Shown in pieces: positions 25,647 to 34,482 of a stretch of DNA of 37,516 nucleotides. The notes beneath the pieces are model-generated. The model saw only the letters and a list, made by a program, of their open reading frames with translations, was not told the origin of the DNA and did no database searches. The stretch spans positions 21,186 through 58,701 of the forward strand of contig NZ_LMUU01000193.1 of assembly GCF_009765775.1 (NCBI RefSeq), in the 5' to 3' direction. This DNA comes from Beijerinckia sp. L45 (GTDB lineage: Bacteria; Pseudomonadota; Alphaproteobacteria; Rhizobiales; Beijerinckiaceae). Position numbers and translations under genes: made by a program. Every line of letters begins with the position of its first letter. Within the stretch, counting starts at the first letter, position 1.

Positions 25647-26348
25647 TCAGATCAGGCTCGCCGCGATGTTGATCGTCAGCGCCAAAATCGCGCTGTTGAA
25701 GAAGAACGCCAGGATCGAATGCACCAGCGACGTGCGCCGGATGACCTTCGAGCCGATCGACACGTCGGCGGTCTGCGACGCCACGCCGATGATGAAGGAG
25801 AAATAGAGAAAGTCCCAGTAATCCGGGTCGTCGCAATCCGGAAAATTGATGCCGCCGCGCAGCTTCGGCGTTTCGCCCTCGACGGCTTTGGTCTCGTCGA
25901 AATATTCATGCGCATAATGCAGCGCGAAGGTCAGATGGATGAAGAACCAGGCGCTGACGATCGTCGCGCCGGCCAGCATGAGATGCCAGTCCTTCTCGAA
26001 TCCCTTCATGTCCTTGGTGATGCTCAGCTCGGCAAAGATCGCCGCCATCGACGCCATGGCGGCGACGCTGGTCAGGATCAGAATCACGAACTGGCCCTCG
26101 TCGGTGATGCTGGCGCGCCAGCGGATCACCTTCTCGTCCGAGGTCGCGATCATGTAGAGATAAAGCGCGAGATAGAGCCAGGTGCCGACGTTCCAGGCGA
26201 GCAGCAGCCGCGTCACCAGAGGCAAGGCGGCGGGCACGAAGAAATAACTGACGACGGCGACGCCGATCGCCACGAAGAGCCGTGGCCGGGCAACGAACAT
26301 CCGCGCGATATAAAGGTTCGGGCGGCCGTGCGTCGGAAATAGCGCCAC
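25647..26348 (-). CDS. DUF1345 family membrane protein
   Basis: 233 residues from a GTG start 2 nt after the polyprenyl synthase stop, so the two are one operon. Five or so hydrophobic segments, with DEGQFVILILTSVAAMASM, HLTFALHYAHEYFDET and DYWDFLYFSFIIGVASQTAD, the last being the clearest DUF1345 block. Inner-membrane protein of unknown function. An internal ATG at residue 17 is a possible alternative start. Confidence 0.85.
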   Translation of the reverse strand: MALFPTHGRPNLYIARMFVARPRLFVAIGVAVVSYFFVPAALPLVTRLLLAWNVGTWLYLALYLYMIATSDEKVIRWRASITDEGQFVILILTSVAAMASMAAIFAELSITKDMKGFEKDWHLMLAGATIVSAWFFIHLTFALHYAHEYFDETKAVEGETPKLRGGINFPDCDDPDYWDFLYFSFIIGVASQTADVSIGSKVIRRTSLVHSILAFFFNSAILALTINIAASLI

Positions 26349-26350
26349 GC

Positions 26351-27283
26351 TCAGCTCTTTCTTTCGACGGCGAAGCGCGCGGCCTCTTTCAAAATCTCGG
26401 CGTGAGCGCCTTGCGGGATCGTGTCGAGCGCGGCGATCGCCTCGTCGGCCAGCCGGTCGCGGCGCTGGCGGGCGCCTTCGAGGCCGAGCGCGGCGACGAG
26501 CGTCGCCTTGTTGCGATCGGCGTCCTTGCCGGCCTTCTTGCCGAGCGCGACCTCGTCGGCCTCGACGTCCAGAATGTCGTCCGCCACCTGGAAGGCGGCG
26601 CCGATGGCGTGGCCGTAGCGCGAGATCGCCTTGGTCGCTGCTTCGTCCGCCTGGGCGAACATAGCCCCGGCAACGACGGCGTAGTGCAGCAGTGCGCCGG
26701 TCTTCATCGACTGCAGACGGATGACGTCCTCCGCCTGATGCGGCGTGGTCGAGATTTCCGCCTCGATGTCGAGCACCTGGCCACCGACCATGCCGCCGAT
26801 GCCGGCGTGACGCGCGAGTGCCAGCACGAGCGCCGCGCGCACGGCGGGATCGGGATGGGTCGCGGGATCGGCAGTGACGTCGAAGGCATAGGTCAGCAAC
26901 CCGTCGCCGACGAGGATCGCGGTGGCTTCGTCATAGGCCTTGTGCGTAGTCGGGCGGCCGCGACGCAGGTCGTCGTTGTCGAGCGCCGGCAGATCGTCGT
27001 GCACCAACGAGTAGCAATGGATCATCTCCAGCGCCGCGGCGGCCCGGAGCACGCCCTCGCCTTCGACGCCGAACAGTCGCGCGGTCTCGACCATCAGGAA
27101 CGGCCGCAGCCGCTTGCCGCCGCCGAGGCTGGCATAGCGCATCGCCTCCATGAAGCGGGCCGGACGGGCGGTCTCGCCCGGCAGAGGCGTGGACGACAGC
27201 AGCGACTCGAGCATCCGCTCCGTCGCGTCGGCGACGGCAGTCAGACGTTCTTGAAAGTCACTGGATTCAGCCCAACGCGTCAT
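26351..27283 (-). CDS. ispA: Polyprenyl synthase, FPP/GGPP synthase type (IspA-like)
   Basis: 310 residues. The first Asp-rich motif, HCYSLVHDDLPALDNDDLRR, has D96 and D97 and the E. coli IspA-like spacing; the second is FQVADDILD (DDILD 235-239). GGGKRLRP (54-61) binds isopentenyl diphosphate. The enzyme elongates DMAPP/GPP to farnesyl or geranylgeranyl diphosphate in the cytoplasm. The residues just before the first motif (Tyr-Ser) resemble FPP synthases, but bacterial chain length is hard to predict. The gene is divergent from mtgA, and DUF1345 follows. Confidence 0.91.
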   Translation of the reverse strand: MTRWAESSDFQERLTAVADATERMLESLLSSTPLPGETARPARFMEAMRYASLGGGKRLRPFLMVETARLFGVEGEGVLRAAAALEMIHCYSLVHDDLPALDNDDLRRGRPTTHKAYDEATAILVGDGLLTYAFDVTADPATHPDPAVRAALVLALARHAGIGGMVGGQVLDIEAEISTTPHQAEDVIRLQSMKTGALLHYAVVAGAMFAQADEAATKAISRYGHAIGAAFQVADDILDVEADEVALGKKAGKDADRNKATLVAALGLEGARQRRDRLADEAIAALDTIPQGAHAEILKEAARFAVERKS

Positions 27284-27366
27284 GCTTCACTCGATTTAGA
27301 ACAGATCAATCTTGAATAATTCTCGCCCGGCTTGCCCGATCAGGTTTGATCGGTCAAGGCTGCGCC

Positions 27367-28071
27367 ATGGCAATCAAGGGTCGAAGGCGCGGAGTCATCG
27401 GAAAACTCGTCCGCTGCGCCTTTTACGGCGCGCTGCTCGTCGCCCTGATCCTGGTCGGCCTCGTTCTCCTCGAGGCGATCGTCCCGCCCGTCTCGACCTT
27501 GATGCTCGCCCGCACCGTGCAGGGCGAAAGCTATGAGCGGGATTATGTCCCGCTCGCCGCCATCGCGCCGGTGGCAGTGGCCTCGGTCATCGCCTCGGAA
27601 GACGCCCGTTTTTGCCGCCATCACGGAGTCGACTGGGACGCCCTGCACGACGTCATGGCCGATGCCGACGAGGACGGTCCGTCGCGCGGCGCCTCGACCA
27701 TCACCATGCAGACGGCGAAGAACCTGTTCCTGTGGCCCTGGCATTCGGCGATCCGCAAGGGGCTTGAAATCGTCGTCGCGCTCGGCCTGGATCAGGTCTG
27801 GCCGAAGACGCGGATCATCGAGGTCTACCTGAACATCGCGGAATGGGGCGACGGCATCTTCGGCATCGAGGCCGCCGCGCGGCATTATTTCGGCAAGAGC
27901 GCCAGCCACCTCGACGCCCGCGAAGGCGCCCTGCTCGCCACCGCCCTGCCGAACCCGATCCGCCGCAATCCCGCGCATCCAAGCGCGATCCAGCGGCGGC
28001 TGGCGGCAAACCTGATGGGCCGCGCCCGCGATAGCGCGCCTTGGCTGGACTGTTTGCCGGGAACGCGTTAA
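27367..28071 (+). CDS. mtgA: Monofunctional biosynthetic peptidoglycan transglycosylase (GT51)
   Basis: 234 residues from ATG 27367. One N-terminal membrane helix (about 18-38), then the GT51 domain: ASEDARFCRHHGVDWDAL with catalytic E78, GASTITMQTAKNLFLWP, and RIIEVYLNIAEWGDGIFGIE. It polymerises lipid II into glycan strands in the periplasm, with no transpeptidase domain. The ispA-mtgA-rpmF neighbourhood is common in Bradyrhizobium-like genomes. An upstream in-frame TTG at 27346 is less likely as the start. Confidence 0.93.
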   Translation: MAIKGRRRGVIGKLVRCAFYGALLVALILVGLVLLEAIVPPVSTLMLARTVQGESYERDYVPLAAIAPVAVASVIASEDARFCRHHGVDWDALHDVMADADEDGPSRGASTITMQTAKNLFLWPWHSAIRKGLEIVVALGLDQVWPKTRIIEVYLNIAEWGDGIFGIEAAARHYFGKSASHLDAREGALLATALPNPIRRNPAHPSAIQRRLAANLMGRARDSAPWLDCLPGTR

Positions 28072-28176
28072 ACGGATGGGGCTAGCCAGCGTCGCCGGAT
28101 CGGTGTATGCGGTGCTCCTTCAAATTTGCCGTTCGTGGATGCCGCAAGGCTGAAGCGCGGCGTCAAGCTTTCCCTC

Positions 28177-28198
28177 CTTGGGACAAGCATTTCCCAAG
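28177..28198 (+). promoter_or_regulatory. Hairpin over the rpmF ribosome binding region
   Basis: CTTGGGA (28177-28183) pairs perfectly with TCCCAAG (28192-28198) around an 8-nt loop. Its 3' arm contains the start of the AAGAG that serves as ribosome binding site for the ATG at 28211, so folding could limit translation. Confidence 0.5.
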
Positions 28199-28210
28199 AG
28201 ACTGTGTGTC

Positions 28211-28405
28211 ATGGCCGTTCCGAAGCGCAAAACCTCACCGATGAAGCGCGGCTTCCGCCGCTCCGCCGATGCCCTCAAGAAGCCCACCTACATCGAAGAC
28301 AAGGACTCCGGCGAGCTGCGCCGTCCGCATCACATCGATCTGAAGACCGGCATGTACAATGGCCGCCAGGTTCTGACGATGAAGACCGCGGACGCCGACG
28401 CGTAA
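28211..28405 (+). CDS. rpmF: 50S ribosomal protein L32
   Basis: 64 residues starting [20 protein letters not shown], the canonical L32 N-terminus, and continuing [16 protein letters not shown] as in alphaproteobacteria. It lacks the four zinc-binding cysteines found in some L32 forms. Part of the large ribosomal subunit near the exit of the peptidyl transferase region. The gene is followed by a strong terminator. Confidence 0.97.
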   Translation: MAVPKRKTSPMKRGFRRSADALKKPTYIEDKDSGELRRPHHIDLKTGMYNGRQVLTMKTADADA

Positions 28406-28437
28406 ACTTAGCCTCTTTGCCGGCCTGATCGATGACG

Positions 28438-28461
28438 AAGGCCCGCTTTGCGGGCCTTTTT
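28438..28461 (+). terminator. Rho-independent terminator after rpmF
   Basis: GGCCCGC (28440-28446), TTT loop, GCGGGCC (28450-28456), then a T5 run (28457-28461), with AA before the stem. A classic intrinsic terminator 32 bp after rpmF. Confidence 0.93.
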
Positions 28462-28494
28462 CGTTGCGCTCGCGAGCCGGCACCCCGCCGAACC

Positions 28495-29877
28495 TTAGAG
28501 GAAGGTCGACACGAGTTCCGGCGCTTCCGTCAGCGCGTGGGCCATAAAATCCAAGGCGCTAGCGATCTGTTCGCGCGTCGCCGGGCCGCCGAGGCAGACG
28601 CGCACCGATTCGCCGGGCTCCCCCAGCACCGTGAACGCATCGCTGGCGACGATGCCGATACGCGTCGAGCGCATGTGGCCGATGAAAGCCGAGCGCGTCC
28701 ACGGCCTGGGCAGCGGCACCCACAGATTGAAGCTGAGCGGATCGGCACGAAAGCTGCCCACCGGCAGCAGAGCCGTGGCAAGCTTCTGCCGGGCTTCCGT
28801 CTCGCGTCGGATGAAGCGAAGGATCGAATCGGCGGTGCCGTCCTCGATCCAGCGGGTGGCGAGCGCCACCGTCAGCGGCGAGGCCATCACATTGTTGGCG
28901 CGCAGCGCCGCTGCGAACGGCCAGCCCGATCGGGCGTCGGGCGCCACCACATAGGCCGCGCGCAGCCCGGCCCCGATGCATTTCGCCAGACCGGCGATGT
29001 GCCAGGTGATGTCGGGCGCGATCGAGGCGAGCGGCGGCGGCCCGTGCGCCGGGATGAAGCCATAGGCGTCGTCCTCGATGATCGGCACGCCGTGACGCCT
29101 GGCGACGGCGACGATCGAAGCCCGGCGTTCGGGCGGGATCGTCAAGGTGGTGGGGTTCTGCAGCGTCGGATTGAGATAGAGCGCCTTCGGGCGAAGCGCG
29201 CCGCAAGCCTCGGCGAGGGCGTCGGGATCGATGCCGTGCTTGTCCATCGGCAGGCCGACGAGTTTCAACCCCTGCTGCGCGGCGATGGAGCGAACGCCGG
29301 GATAGGTCAGCGCCTCGCAGAGGATCGCGTCGCCCGGCTTGGCGAGCAGCGCCAGGATGCCGGCGATCGCCGGGTGCGCGCCGGGCGTTACGAAGATGCG
29401 CTCCTGCGACGGCACCATGGCACGCCGACTGAGCCAGGCCGACGCCGCATCCTTGTCGGCGCGAGAGCCGCCAAACCCCTGGTATCGCAGCAAGGCGACG
29501 AGGTCGCGACTGACCTCGGCAAGCCCGGCGTTCATCCGTTCGATCAGATCGGGATCGGTCGGCTCCGGCGGCAGGTTCATCGAGAGGTCGACGGCCTCCG
29601 TGCGGGCCGGACGCGGGACGACGGGCTCGCGGGCCGGGCCACGCACAAACGTGCCCTGGCCGACGCGGGATTCGACGAGCCCGCGCCGCTGCGCCTCGAC
29701 GTAGCCGCGCGCCACGGTGGTGAAATCGATGGCGAGGCGCAGCGCCAGCTTACGCTGCGGCGGCAGCCGATCGCCGCGCGAGAGACGGCCCGTCTTGATG
29801 TCGTCGGCGATCACATCGGCAATCGCGAGATAGCGCGGCTTGTCGTTGTGAGAGAGATCGGGTGTCCAGTCGCGCAT
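28495..29877 (-). CDS. MocR/PdxR-family transcriptional regulator (GntR wHTH fused to class I aminotransferase fold)
   Basis: 460 residues. The N-terminal GntR-type winged helix (about 13-80) has IADDIKTGRLSRGDRLPPQR, ALRLAIDFTTVARGY and GLVESRVGQGTFV. The rest (about 105-460) is an aminotransferase fold binding pyridoxal phosphate: TPGAHPAIAGIL, LNPTLQNPT, EDDAYG (D270) and K299 in HIAGLAKCIGAGLR. MocR proteins sense PLP or amino compounds and usually activate or repress a divergent gene. Here the divergent neighbour, across 352 bp with repeated ATTGA(A/T)TGCA motifs, is the nitrilase cluster. That it controls this cluster is inferred from position and motif layout. Confidence 0.9.
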   Translation of the reverse strand: MRDWTPDLSHNDKPRYLAIADVIADDIKTGRLSRGDRLPPQRKLALRLAIDFTTVARGYVEAQRRGLVESRVGQGTFVRGPAREPVVPRPARTEAVDLSMNLPPEPTDPDLIERMNAGLAEVSRDLVALLRYQGFGGSRADKDAASAWLSRRAMVPSQERIFVTPGAHPAIAGILALLAKPGDAILCEALTYPGVRSIAAQQGLKLVGLPMDKHGIDPDALAEACGALRPKALYLNPTLQNPTTLTIPPERRASIVAVARRHGVPIIEDDAYGFIPAHGPPPLASIAPDITWHIAGLAKCIGAGLRAAYVVAPDARSGWPFAAALRANNVMASPLTVALATRWIEDGTADSILRFIRRETEARQKLATALLPVGSFRADPLSFNLWVPLPRPWTRSAFIGHMRSTRIGIVASDAFTVLGEPGESVRVCLGGPATREQIASALDFMAHALTEAPELVSTFL

Positions 29878-30229
29878 GGTCCTGCCATCGAGAGAAACGC
29901 GTCACGACGATAATTGAATGCAGTCAAATCGCCATGAACCTGCGGTCAGTCTTGCATTGCCTGCGGATCATTCCAACCGATTTCTTATCTCGGCTGTAAC
30001 CGATACTCAGCGTGATTGCAGTTCTGCATGCTGCCTGTTTTGCCGCCTTCGTGCGCGCAAAGCAGGCACATCGAACGGATCAGAGGCGGCCGTAATTGAT
30101 TGCATATTGAATGCATCCACTCGTTTAATGGTGAGAAATCAAAGGCAGCATACGGGTGGCACAGCCGTTGCGAAACGACCCCTGTCCACGGCGAGGCCGG
30201 GGCCCGGAAAATCCATTGAGGAGTGCGCG
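29878..30229. promoter_or_regulatory. Divergent MocR / nitB regulatory region
   Basis: 352 bp without a gene; markedly more AT-rich than its surroundings. It contains ATTGAATGCA at 29913-29922 near the MocR start, TGATTGCA at 30013-30020, and a tandem pair ATTGATTGCA (30095-30104) and ATTGAATGCA (30106-30115), 11 bp apart. nitB starts at ATG 30230 after GAGGAG. I see no certain -35/-10 pair. Confidence 0.6.
30095..30115. promoter_or_regulatory. Tandem direct repeat, candidate MocR operator
   Basis: ATTGATTGCA and ATTGAATGCA start 11 bp apart, so they face the same side of the helix. MocR/GabR-type regulators are known to bind direct repeats in their divergent promoters. A further exact copy (29913-29922) and a shorter one (30013-30020) occur closer to the regulator gene. 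Confidence 0.6.
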
Positions 30230-30712
30230 ATGCCAGCCGTAACGAAGCCAGCCAATCAGAAGGGCGACTTCCTGGTCGATTACGAACAGAAGGTTTTTGA
30301 GGACGTCAAAGCGCTTCCCGGCGAGAAAGCCCTCGTCACCTTCCACACGGTCGCGTTCGAAGGGTCGATCGGGCTCGTCAACCTACTGCAGGCCACGCGC
30401 ATCCTGCGCAAGGGCTTCGAGACCAGCATTCTGCTCTATGGCCCCGGCGTCACGCTCGGTCTGCAGCGCGGTTTTCCGACGCTCGGCGACGAGGCGTTCC
30501 CCGGCCATCTCGCGATGAACAAGCAGATCGAAAAGTTCATGACCGAAGGCGGCAAGGTTTTTGCCTGCCGCTTCGCCTTGCAGGCGCTCTACGGTCATGG
30601 CGAGGGAGCTCTCATCCCCGGCATCACCCCGATCAGCCCGCTCGACGTGCTGGATCTCATCCTGATCCATCGTCGCGAGAACTCGTTCATGCTCCACACG
30701 TGGACGCTCTAA
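30230..30712 (+). CDS. nitB: MSMEG_0572-family protein, NitB of the Nit1C nitrilase cluster
   Basis: 160 residues from ATG 30230 after GAGGAG. It begins [25 protein letters not shown] (given here by position, residues 1-25) and has [20 protein letters not shown] and [17 protein letters not shown], the DsrE-like fold pattern of the MSMEG_0572 'nitrogen starvation response' family as I recall it. It ends in [15 protein letters not shown]. No signal peptide. First gene of the plus-strand nitB-nitH cluster. Function unknown; present in all known clusters of this type. Confidence 0.84.
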   Translation: MPAVTKPANQKGDFLVDYEQKVFEDVKALPGEKALVTFHTVAFEGSIGLVNLLQATRILRKGFETSILLYGPGVTLGLQRGFPTLGDEAFPGHLAMNKQIEKFMTEGGKVFACRFALQALYGHGEGALIPGITPISPLDVLDLILIHRRENSFMLHTWTL

Positions 30713-30818
30713 CAGTTTGACGCCGATCTTTCGGCGCTCGTGCCGCCAGTTGTTGGCGCCTGATACTGCGGAACGCGGCCGGTGGCCGCGCTCCTCCCCT
30801 GAAACAAGGGAGAGGACC

Positions 30819-31898
30819 ATGACGGAAAAGATCATCATCAGGGCGGCAGCGGCGCAGATCGCGCCGGTTCTCGACACGCCCGGGGCCACCCTCGATAAGG
30901 TTTTGCAGGCGATCGCAGAAGCCGCCGACCGTGGCGTGTGCTTCATCGTGTTCCCCGAAACCTTCGTCCCCTATTATCCCTATTTTTCCTTCGTCGAGCC
31001 GCCCGTGATTCAGGGCGCCGCGCATCTGAGGCTGTACGAGGAAGCGCCGACCGTGCCCGGCCCGGTGACCGAGGCCATTGCGGCGGCGGCGAAGCGACAC
31101 GCGATGGTCATCGTGCTCGGCGTCAACGAGCGCGACGGCGGTACGCTGTACAACGCCCAGCTCGTCTTCGACGCCGATGGAACGATGGTTCTCAAACGGC
31201 GCAAGATCACGCCGACCTATCACGAGCGGATGATCTGGGGGCAAGGCGACGGCTCGGGCCTCAAGGTGGTCGACACCGCGGTGGGCCGCGTCGGCGCGCT
31301 GGCCTGTTGGGAGCACTACAATCCGCTCGCCCGCTACGCGCTGATGGCGCAGAGCGAAGAAATCCACGCCGCGCAGTTTCCCGGCTCGCTGGTCGGCCAG
31401 ATCTTTGCCGACCAGATGGAAGTCACCATCCGTCATCACGCGCTGGAAGCCGGGTGCTTTGTCGTCAACGCCACGGGCTGGCTCAGCGACGCGCAGATCG
31501 AGTCGATCGCGCCTGACCCGAAAATGCAGAAGGGCCTGCGCGGCGGCAACTGCACGGCGATCGTCTCGCCGGAGGGCCGTCACGTCGTGCCGCCGATGAC
31601 CTCTGGCGAAGGCCTGCTGGTGGCGGATCTCGACATGGCGCTGATCACCAAGCGCAAGCGGATGATGGATTCCATTGGCCATTACGCCCGGCCGGAGCTG
31701 CTGCAGCTCCATCTCGATGCGCGGCCGACGAGCCCGATGGTGCGGCACGGGGCCGAGCCCCTTTCATATCCGACACCGGCCGCCCCGACCCTTCCTTTCA
31801 CCGCGGCAACCAAGAAGACCGAGGCCCATGACAACGACGCTTCTCCCGACGGAACAGCTGATCAACGAGTTGCAGTCCTTCGGGGTGCGGCTGGCTGA
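30819..31898 (+). CDS. nitC: Aliphatic nitrilase, NitC of the Nit1C cluster (Nit6803-like)
   Basis: 359 residues from ATG 30819 (AGAGG upstream). The carbon-nitrogen hydrolase triad is complete: E47 in [14 protein letters not shown]129 in [13 protein letters not shown]163 in [12 protein letters not shown]. Nitrilases of this branch (Synechocystis Nit6803) convert nitriles to carboxylic acid and ammonia; in Pseudomonas fluorescens the NitC homologue is linked to growth on cyanide. Cytoplasmic. The last 71 nt overlap the nitD reading frame. The C-terminal tail past about residue 325 (APTLPF onward) is low-complexity and may not belong to the fold. Confidence 0.92.
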   Translation: MTEKIIIRAAAAQIAPVLDTPGATLDKVLQAIAEAADRGVCFIVFPETFVPYYPYFSFVEPPVIQGAAHLRLYEEAPTVPGPVTEAIAAAAKRHAMVIVLGVNERDGGTLYNAQLVFDADGTMVLKRRKITPTYHERMIWGQGDGSGLKVVDTAVGRVGALACWEHYNPLARYALMAQSEEIHAAQFPGSLVGQIFADQMEVTIRHHALEAGCFVVNATGWLSDAQIESIAPDPKMQKGLRGGNCTAIVSPEGRHVVPPMTSGEGLLVADLDMALITKRKRMMDSIGHYARPELLQLHLDARPTSPMVRHGAEPLSYPTPAAPTLPFTAATKKTEAHDNDASPDGTADQRVAVLRGAAG

Positions 31899-32934
31899 TT
31901 CCAAGGTCGGGGCGGCAAGTCGGCGCGGTGGCGCCGGGCCCTCCGACCACAAGGCTGTCACCATCAACGGGCGCACCGTGATGGTGCCGATCCATACCGC
32001 CGCCTCGTTCGAGTCGCCGTATCGCTCGCTGGCGCCGGATGCCGATGGCTCGAGCATCATCGAGCGCGACGGCGTCACCGTCGGGCGCATCAGCTTTCCC
32101 AACCAGCCGCGTTTTTATGCGCTGCAGACGTTCGACGGCATTCCCTATTCCAAGATCGCGGTGCTGCACTCGAAGGACGTGCTGGCGACGACGGTGCTGC
32201 AGACCTGCATCCGCTATCAAAGCCGGACGAAAACCTGCCAGTTCTGCGCCATCGGCCAGTCGCTCGCCGCCGGACGGACCATCGCCCACAAGAGCCCCGA
32301 GCAGCTTGCCGAAGTCGCCCGCGCAGCGGTGCTGCTCGACGGCGTCAAGCACATGGTGATGACGACCGGCACGCCGAACGCCACCGATCGCGGTGCCGCC
32401 GTGCTGTGTGAAAGCGCCTTCGCGGTGAAAGCCGCCGTCGATCTGCCGATCCAGGCGCAATGCGAGCCGCCGGACAGCGACCGCTGGTTCGAGCGGATGA
32501 AGGCATCGGGCATCGACACGCTCGGCATGCATATCGAGGCGGTGACGCCAGCGATCCGCGAACGCATCATGCCCGGCAAGGCCAGCGTGCCGCTCGAGCG
32601 CTACATGGCGGCGTTTGAAGCCGCGGTGCCGGTGTTCGGCTGGGGCCAGGTCTCGACCTACATTCTCGCCGGGCTCGGCGACACCCGCGAGGCGCTGCTC
32701 GAAATGTGCAGCCAGCTGATCGCGCGCGGCGTCTACCCGTTCGTCGTTCCCTTCGTGCCGATCTCCGGCACGCCGATGGAAGATCACCCGACGCCGTCGC
32801 CGCTGTTCATGCACGAGGTCCTGTATCCGCTGTCACGCATGCTCAAGGCCGCCGGGATGAGCTCCGGCACGGCCAAGGCCGGCTGCGGCAAGTGCGGCGC
32901 CTGCTCGGCGCTGTCGTCCTACGAGAAGGCCTGA
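31828..32934 (+). CDS. nitD: Radical SAM protein, NitD of the Nit1C cluster (MSMEG_0568 family)
   Basis: 368 residues from ATG 31828, inside the nitC end. Biotin-synthase-like region: [14 protein letters not shown] (C127, C137, C140), which gives a C-X9-C-X2-C pattern instead of the usual C-X3-C-X2-[36 protein letters not shown] and [16 protein letters not shown] follow, typical of radical SAM TIM barrels. A second Cys group, GCGKCGACS (C353, C356, C359), lies at the C-terminus. These enzymes use a [4Fe-4S] cluster to make a 5'-deoxyadenosyl radical. The substrate is unknown. It belongs to the cluster by order and by family. Confidence 0.88.
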   Translation: MTTTLLPTEQLINELQSFGVRLADSKVGAASRRGGAGPSDHKAVTINGRTVMVPIHTAASFESPYRSLAPDADGSSIIERDGVTVGRISFPNQPRFYALQTFDGIPYSKIAVLHSKDVLATTVLQTCIRYQSRTKTCQFCAIGQSLAAGRTIAHKSPEQLAEVARAAVLLDGVKHMVMTTGTPNATDRGAAVLCESAFAVKAAVDLPIQAQCEPPDSDRWFERMKASGIDTLGMHIEAVTPAIRERIMPGKASVPLERYMAAFEAAVPVFGWGQVSTYILAGLGDTREALLEMCSQLIARGVYPFVVPFVPISGTPMEDHPTPSPLFMHEVLYPLSRMLKAAGMSSGTAKAGCGKCGACSALSSYEKA

Positions 32935-32938
32935 AGCC

Positions 32939-33487
32939 ATGGTCGCCGACCCGTTCAATCCCTTCGCCGCCTGCCACTTCCGCCTGAAATACGCGACGGA
33001 CCCGTGGGAGACGGCGGGCGCCGCGGCGCTGCGCCGACAGGTGTTCTGCGACGAACAGCAAATTTTTGAAGGCGATGATCGCGACGCCGTCGACGAGACG
33101 GCGATCCATCTCGTCGCGCTCTCGACCATGGCGGTGCTGGCCGACGAGGTCGTCGGCACGGTGCGCATCCATCAATCCGAGCCCGGCATCTGGTACGGCT
33201 CGCGGCTCGCCGTCGACGCGCGCTATCGCCGGGTGGGCGCGCTCGGTGCCGCGCTGATCAAGCTGGCAGTGTCATCCGCCAATGCGCTCGGCTGCATCCG
33301 TTTCTATGCCAACGTTCAGGCACAAAACGAGCTGATGTTCCGCCGTCTCAACTGGCAGCGCGTCGAAGAGGTGACGCTGCACGGCATGCCGCATGTGTTC
33401 ATGCAGGCGGACCTCGCCGCCTATCCCGCGCTCGACAACGCCCCCGAAGGCTTTCACGCGTTGGCCGGCAAGAAGGCGGCCGCTTGA
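32939..33487 (+). CDS. nitE: GNAT acetyltransferase, NitE of the Nit1C cluster (MSMEG_0567/Sll0787 N-terminal type)
   Basis: 182 residues from ATG 32939, four bases after the nitD stop. GNAT motif A is visible as GSRLAVDARYRRVGALGAAL (R-R-V-G-A-L-G binds acetyl-CoA), preceded by VVGTVRIHQ and followed by IRFYANVQAQNELMFRRLNW. N-terminal FRLKYATDPWETAGAAALRR is shared by the family. In cyanobacteria it is fused to the AIR-synthase-like protein (Sll0787); here the two are separate but overlap by one base (TGATG). Substrate unknown. Confidence 0.88.
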   Translation: MVADPFNPFAACHFRLKYATDPWETAGAAALRRQVFCDEQQIFEGDDRDAVDETAIHLVALSTMAVLADEVVGTVRIHQSEPGIWYGSRLAVDARYRRVGALGAALIKLAVSSANALGCIRFYANVQAQNELMFRRLNWQRVEEVTLHGMPHVFMQADLAAYPALDNAPEGFHALAGKKAAA

Positions 33488-34482
33488 TGTCCGGCCGCCC
33501 CGCGCCCGAGCTCAGCCTCGACGATCTCGCCGCACACCTGCTGGCGGCGCGCGGCATGGCGCATAAGACGGATATCGCCGATGTCGTGGCGTCGCTGGGT
33601 CTCGCGCAGAGCGCCGTACCGGTCGGCGACGACTGCGCGGCGATCCCCGACGGCGACGGGTTTCTGCTGTTCGCCATCGAAGGCTTCGTCAACGATTTTG
33701 TCGCCGCCGAGCCGCGCTTTGCCGGCTACTGCGGGGTGATGGTCAACCTGAGCGACATCGCGGCGATGGGCGGTCGGCCGATCGCCGTCGTCGACGCGCT
33801 GTGGAGCGACGGCGCCGAGAAAGCCGCGCCGGTGCTGGAAGGCCTGCGCGAGGCGGCAGCGCTTTATGGTGTCCCAATCGTCGGGGGCCACACCAATACG
33901 CGCAACAGCCATGGCCAGCTTGCGGTCGCCGTCTTGGGGCGGGCCGAAAAACTCATCACCAGTTTCGACGCGCAAGACGGCGACGTGCTGATCGCCGCCG
34001 TCGACCTGCGCGGCGGGTTTCGCGGCCAGAGCCTGAACTGGGACGCGAGCAGCGGCGCACCCGGCGATCGCCTGCGCGGCGATCTCGCGATCCTGCCGGA
34101 GCTGGCGGAGGCCGGTCTCGTTACCGCGGGCAAGGACATCAGCATGGCCGGTCTCGTCGGCTCGGCAATGATGCTGCTGGAATCCTCAGCCTGCGGCGCG
34201 CGCATCGACGTCGATGCGGTACCCTGCCCCGCCGGCATCGCGCTCGAGCGCTTCCTGCTGGCGTTCCCCAGCTTCGGTTTCGTGCTCACCGCCAGGCCGG
34301 ACAACGCCGGAGCCGTGCTGGAAAAATTTGCGTCCCGCGGCATCGCTTGCGCCGTCGTCGGTCACGTCGACGCGACGCGGAAAACAAAACTGTGGCGCGA
34401 CGGCGCCGAGGTCGAGATCTGGGATTTCGATCGCCCCTTCATCGGCTGTGCGCCAACGTCCGCGAGGTCGCTCCATGCCTGA
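33487..34482 (+). CDS. nitF: AIR synthase-like protein, NitF of the Nit1C cluster (Sll0787 C-terminal type)
   Basis: 331 residues from ATG 33487 (its A is the last base of the nitE stop). PurM-type ATP-binding fold: VGDDCAAIPDGDGFLLFAIE, GVMVNLSDIAAMGGRP, VGGHTNTRNSHGQLAVAVLG and the C-terminal lobe GKDISMAGLVGSAMML. These proteins phosphorylate or activate a carbonyl oxygen with ATP. It is not the purine enzyme; its job in the cluster is unknown. nitG starts 8 nt inside its end, so translation is likely coupled. Confidence 0.88.
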   Translation: MSGRPAPELSLDDLAAHLLAARGMAHKTDIADVVASLGLAQSAVPVGDDCAAIPDGDGFLLFAIEGFVNDFVAAEPRFAGYCGVMVNLSDIAAMGGRPIAVVDALWSDGAEKAAPVLEGLREAAALYGVPIVGGHTNTRNSHGQLAVAVLGRAEKLITSFDAQDGDVLIAAVDLRGGFRGQSLNWDASSGAPGDRLRGDLAILPELAEAGLVTAGKDISMAGLVGSAMMLLESSACGARIDVDAVPCPAGIALERFLLAFPSFGFVLTARPDNAGAVLEKFASRGIACAVVGHVDATRKTKLWRDGAEVEIWDFDRPFIGCAPTSARSLHA

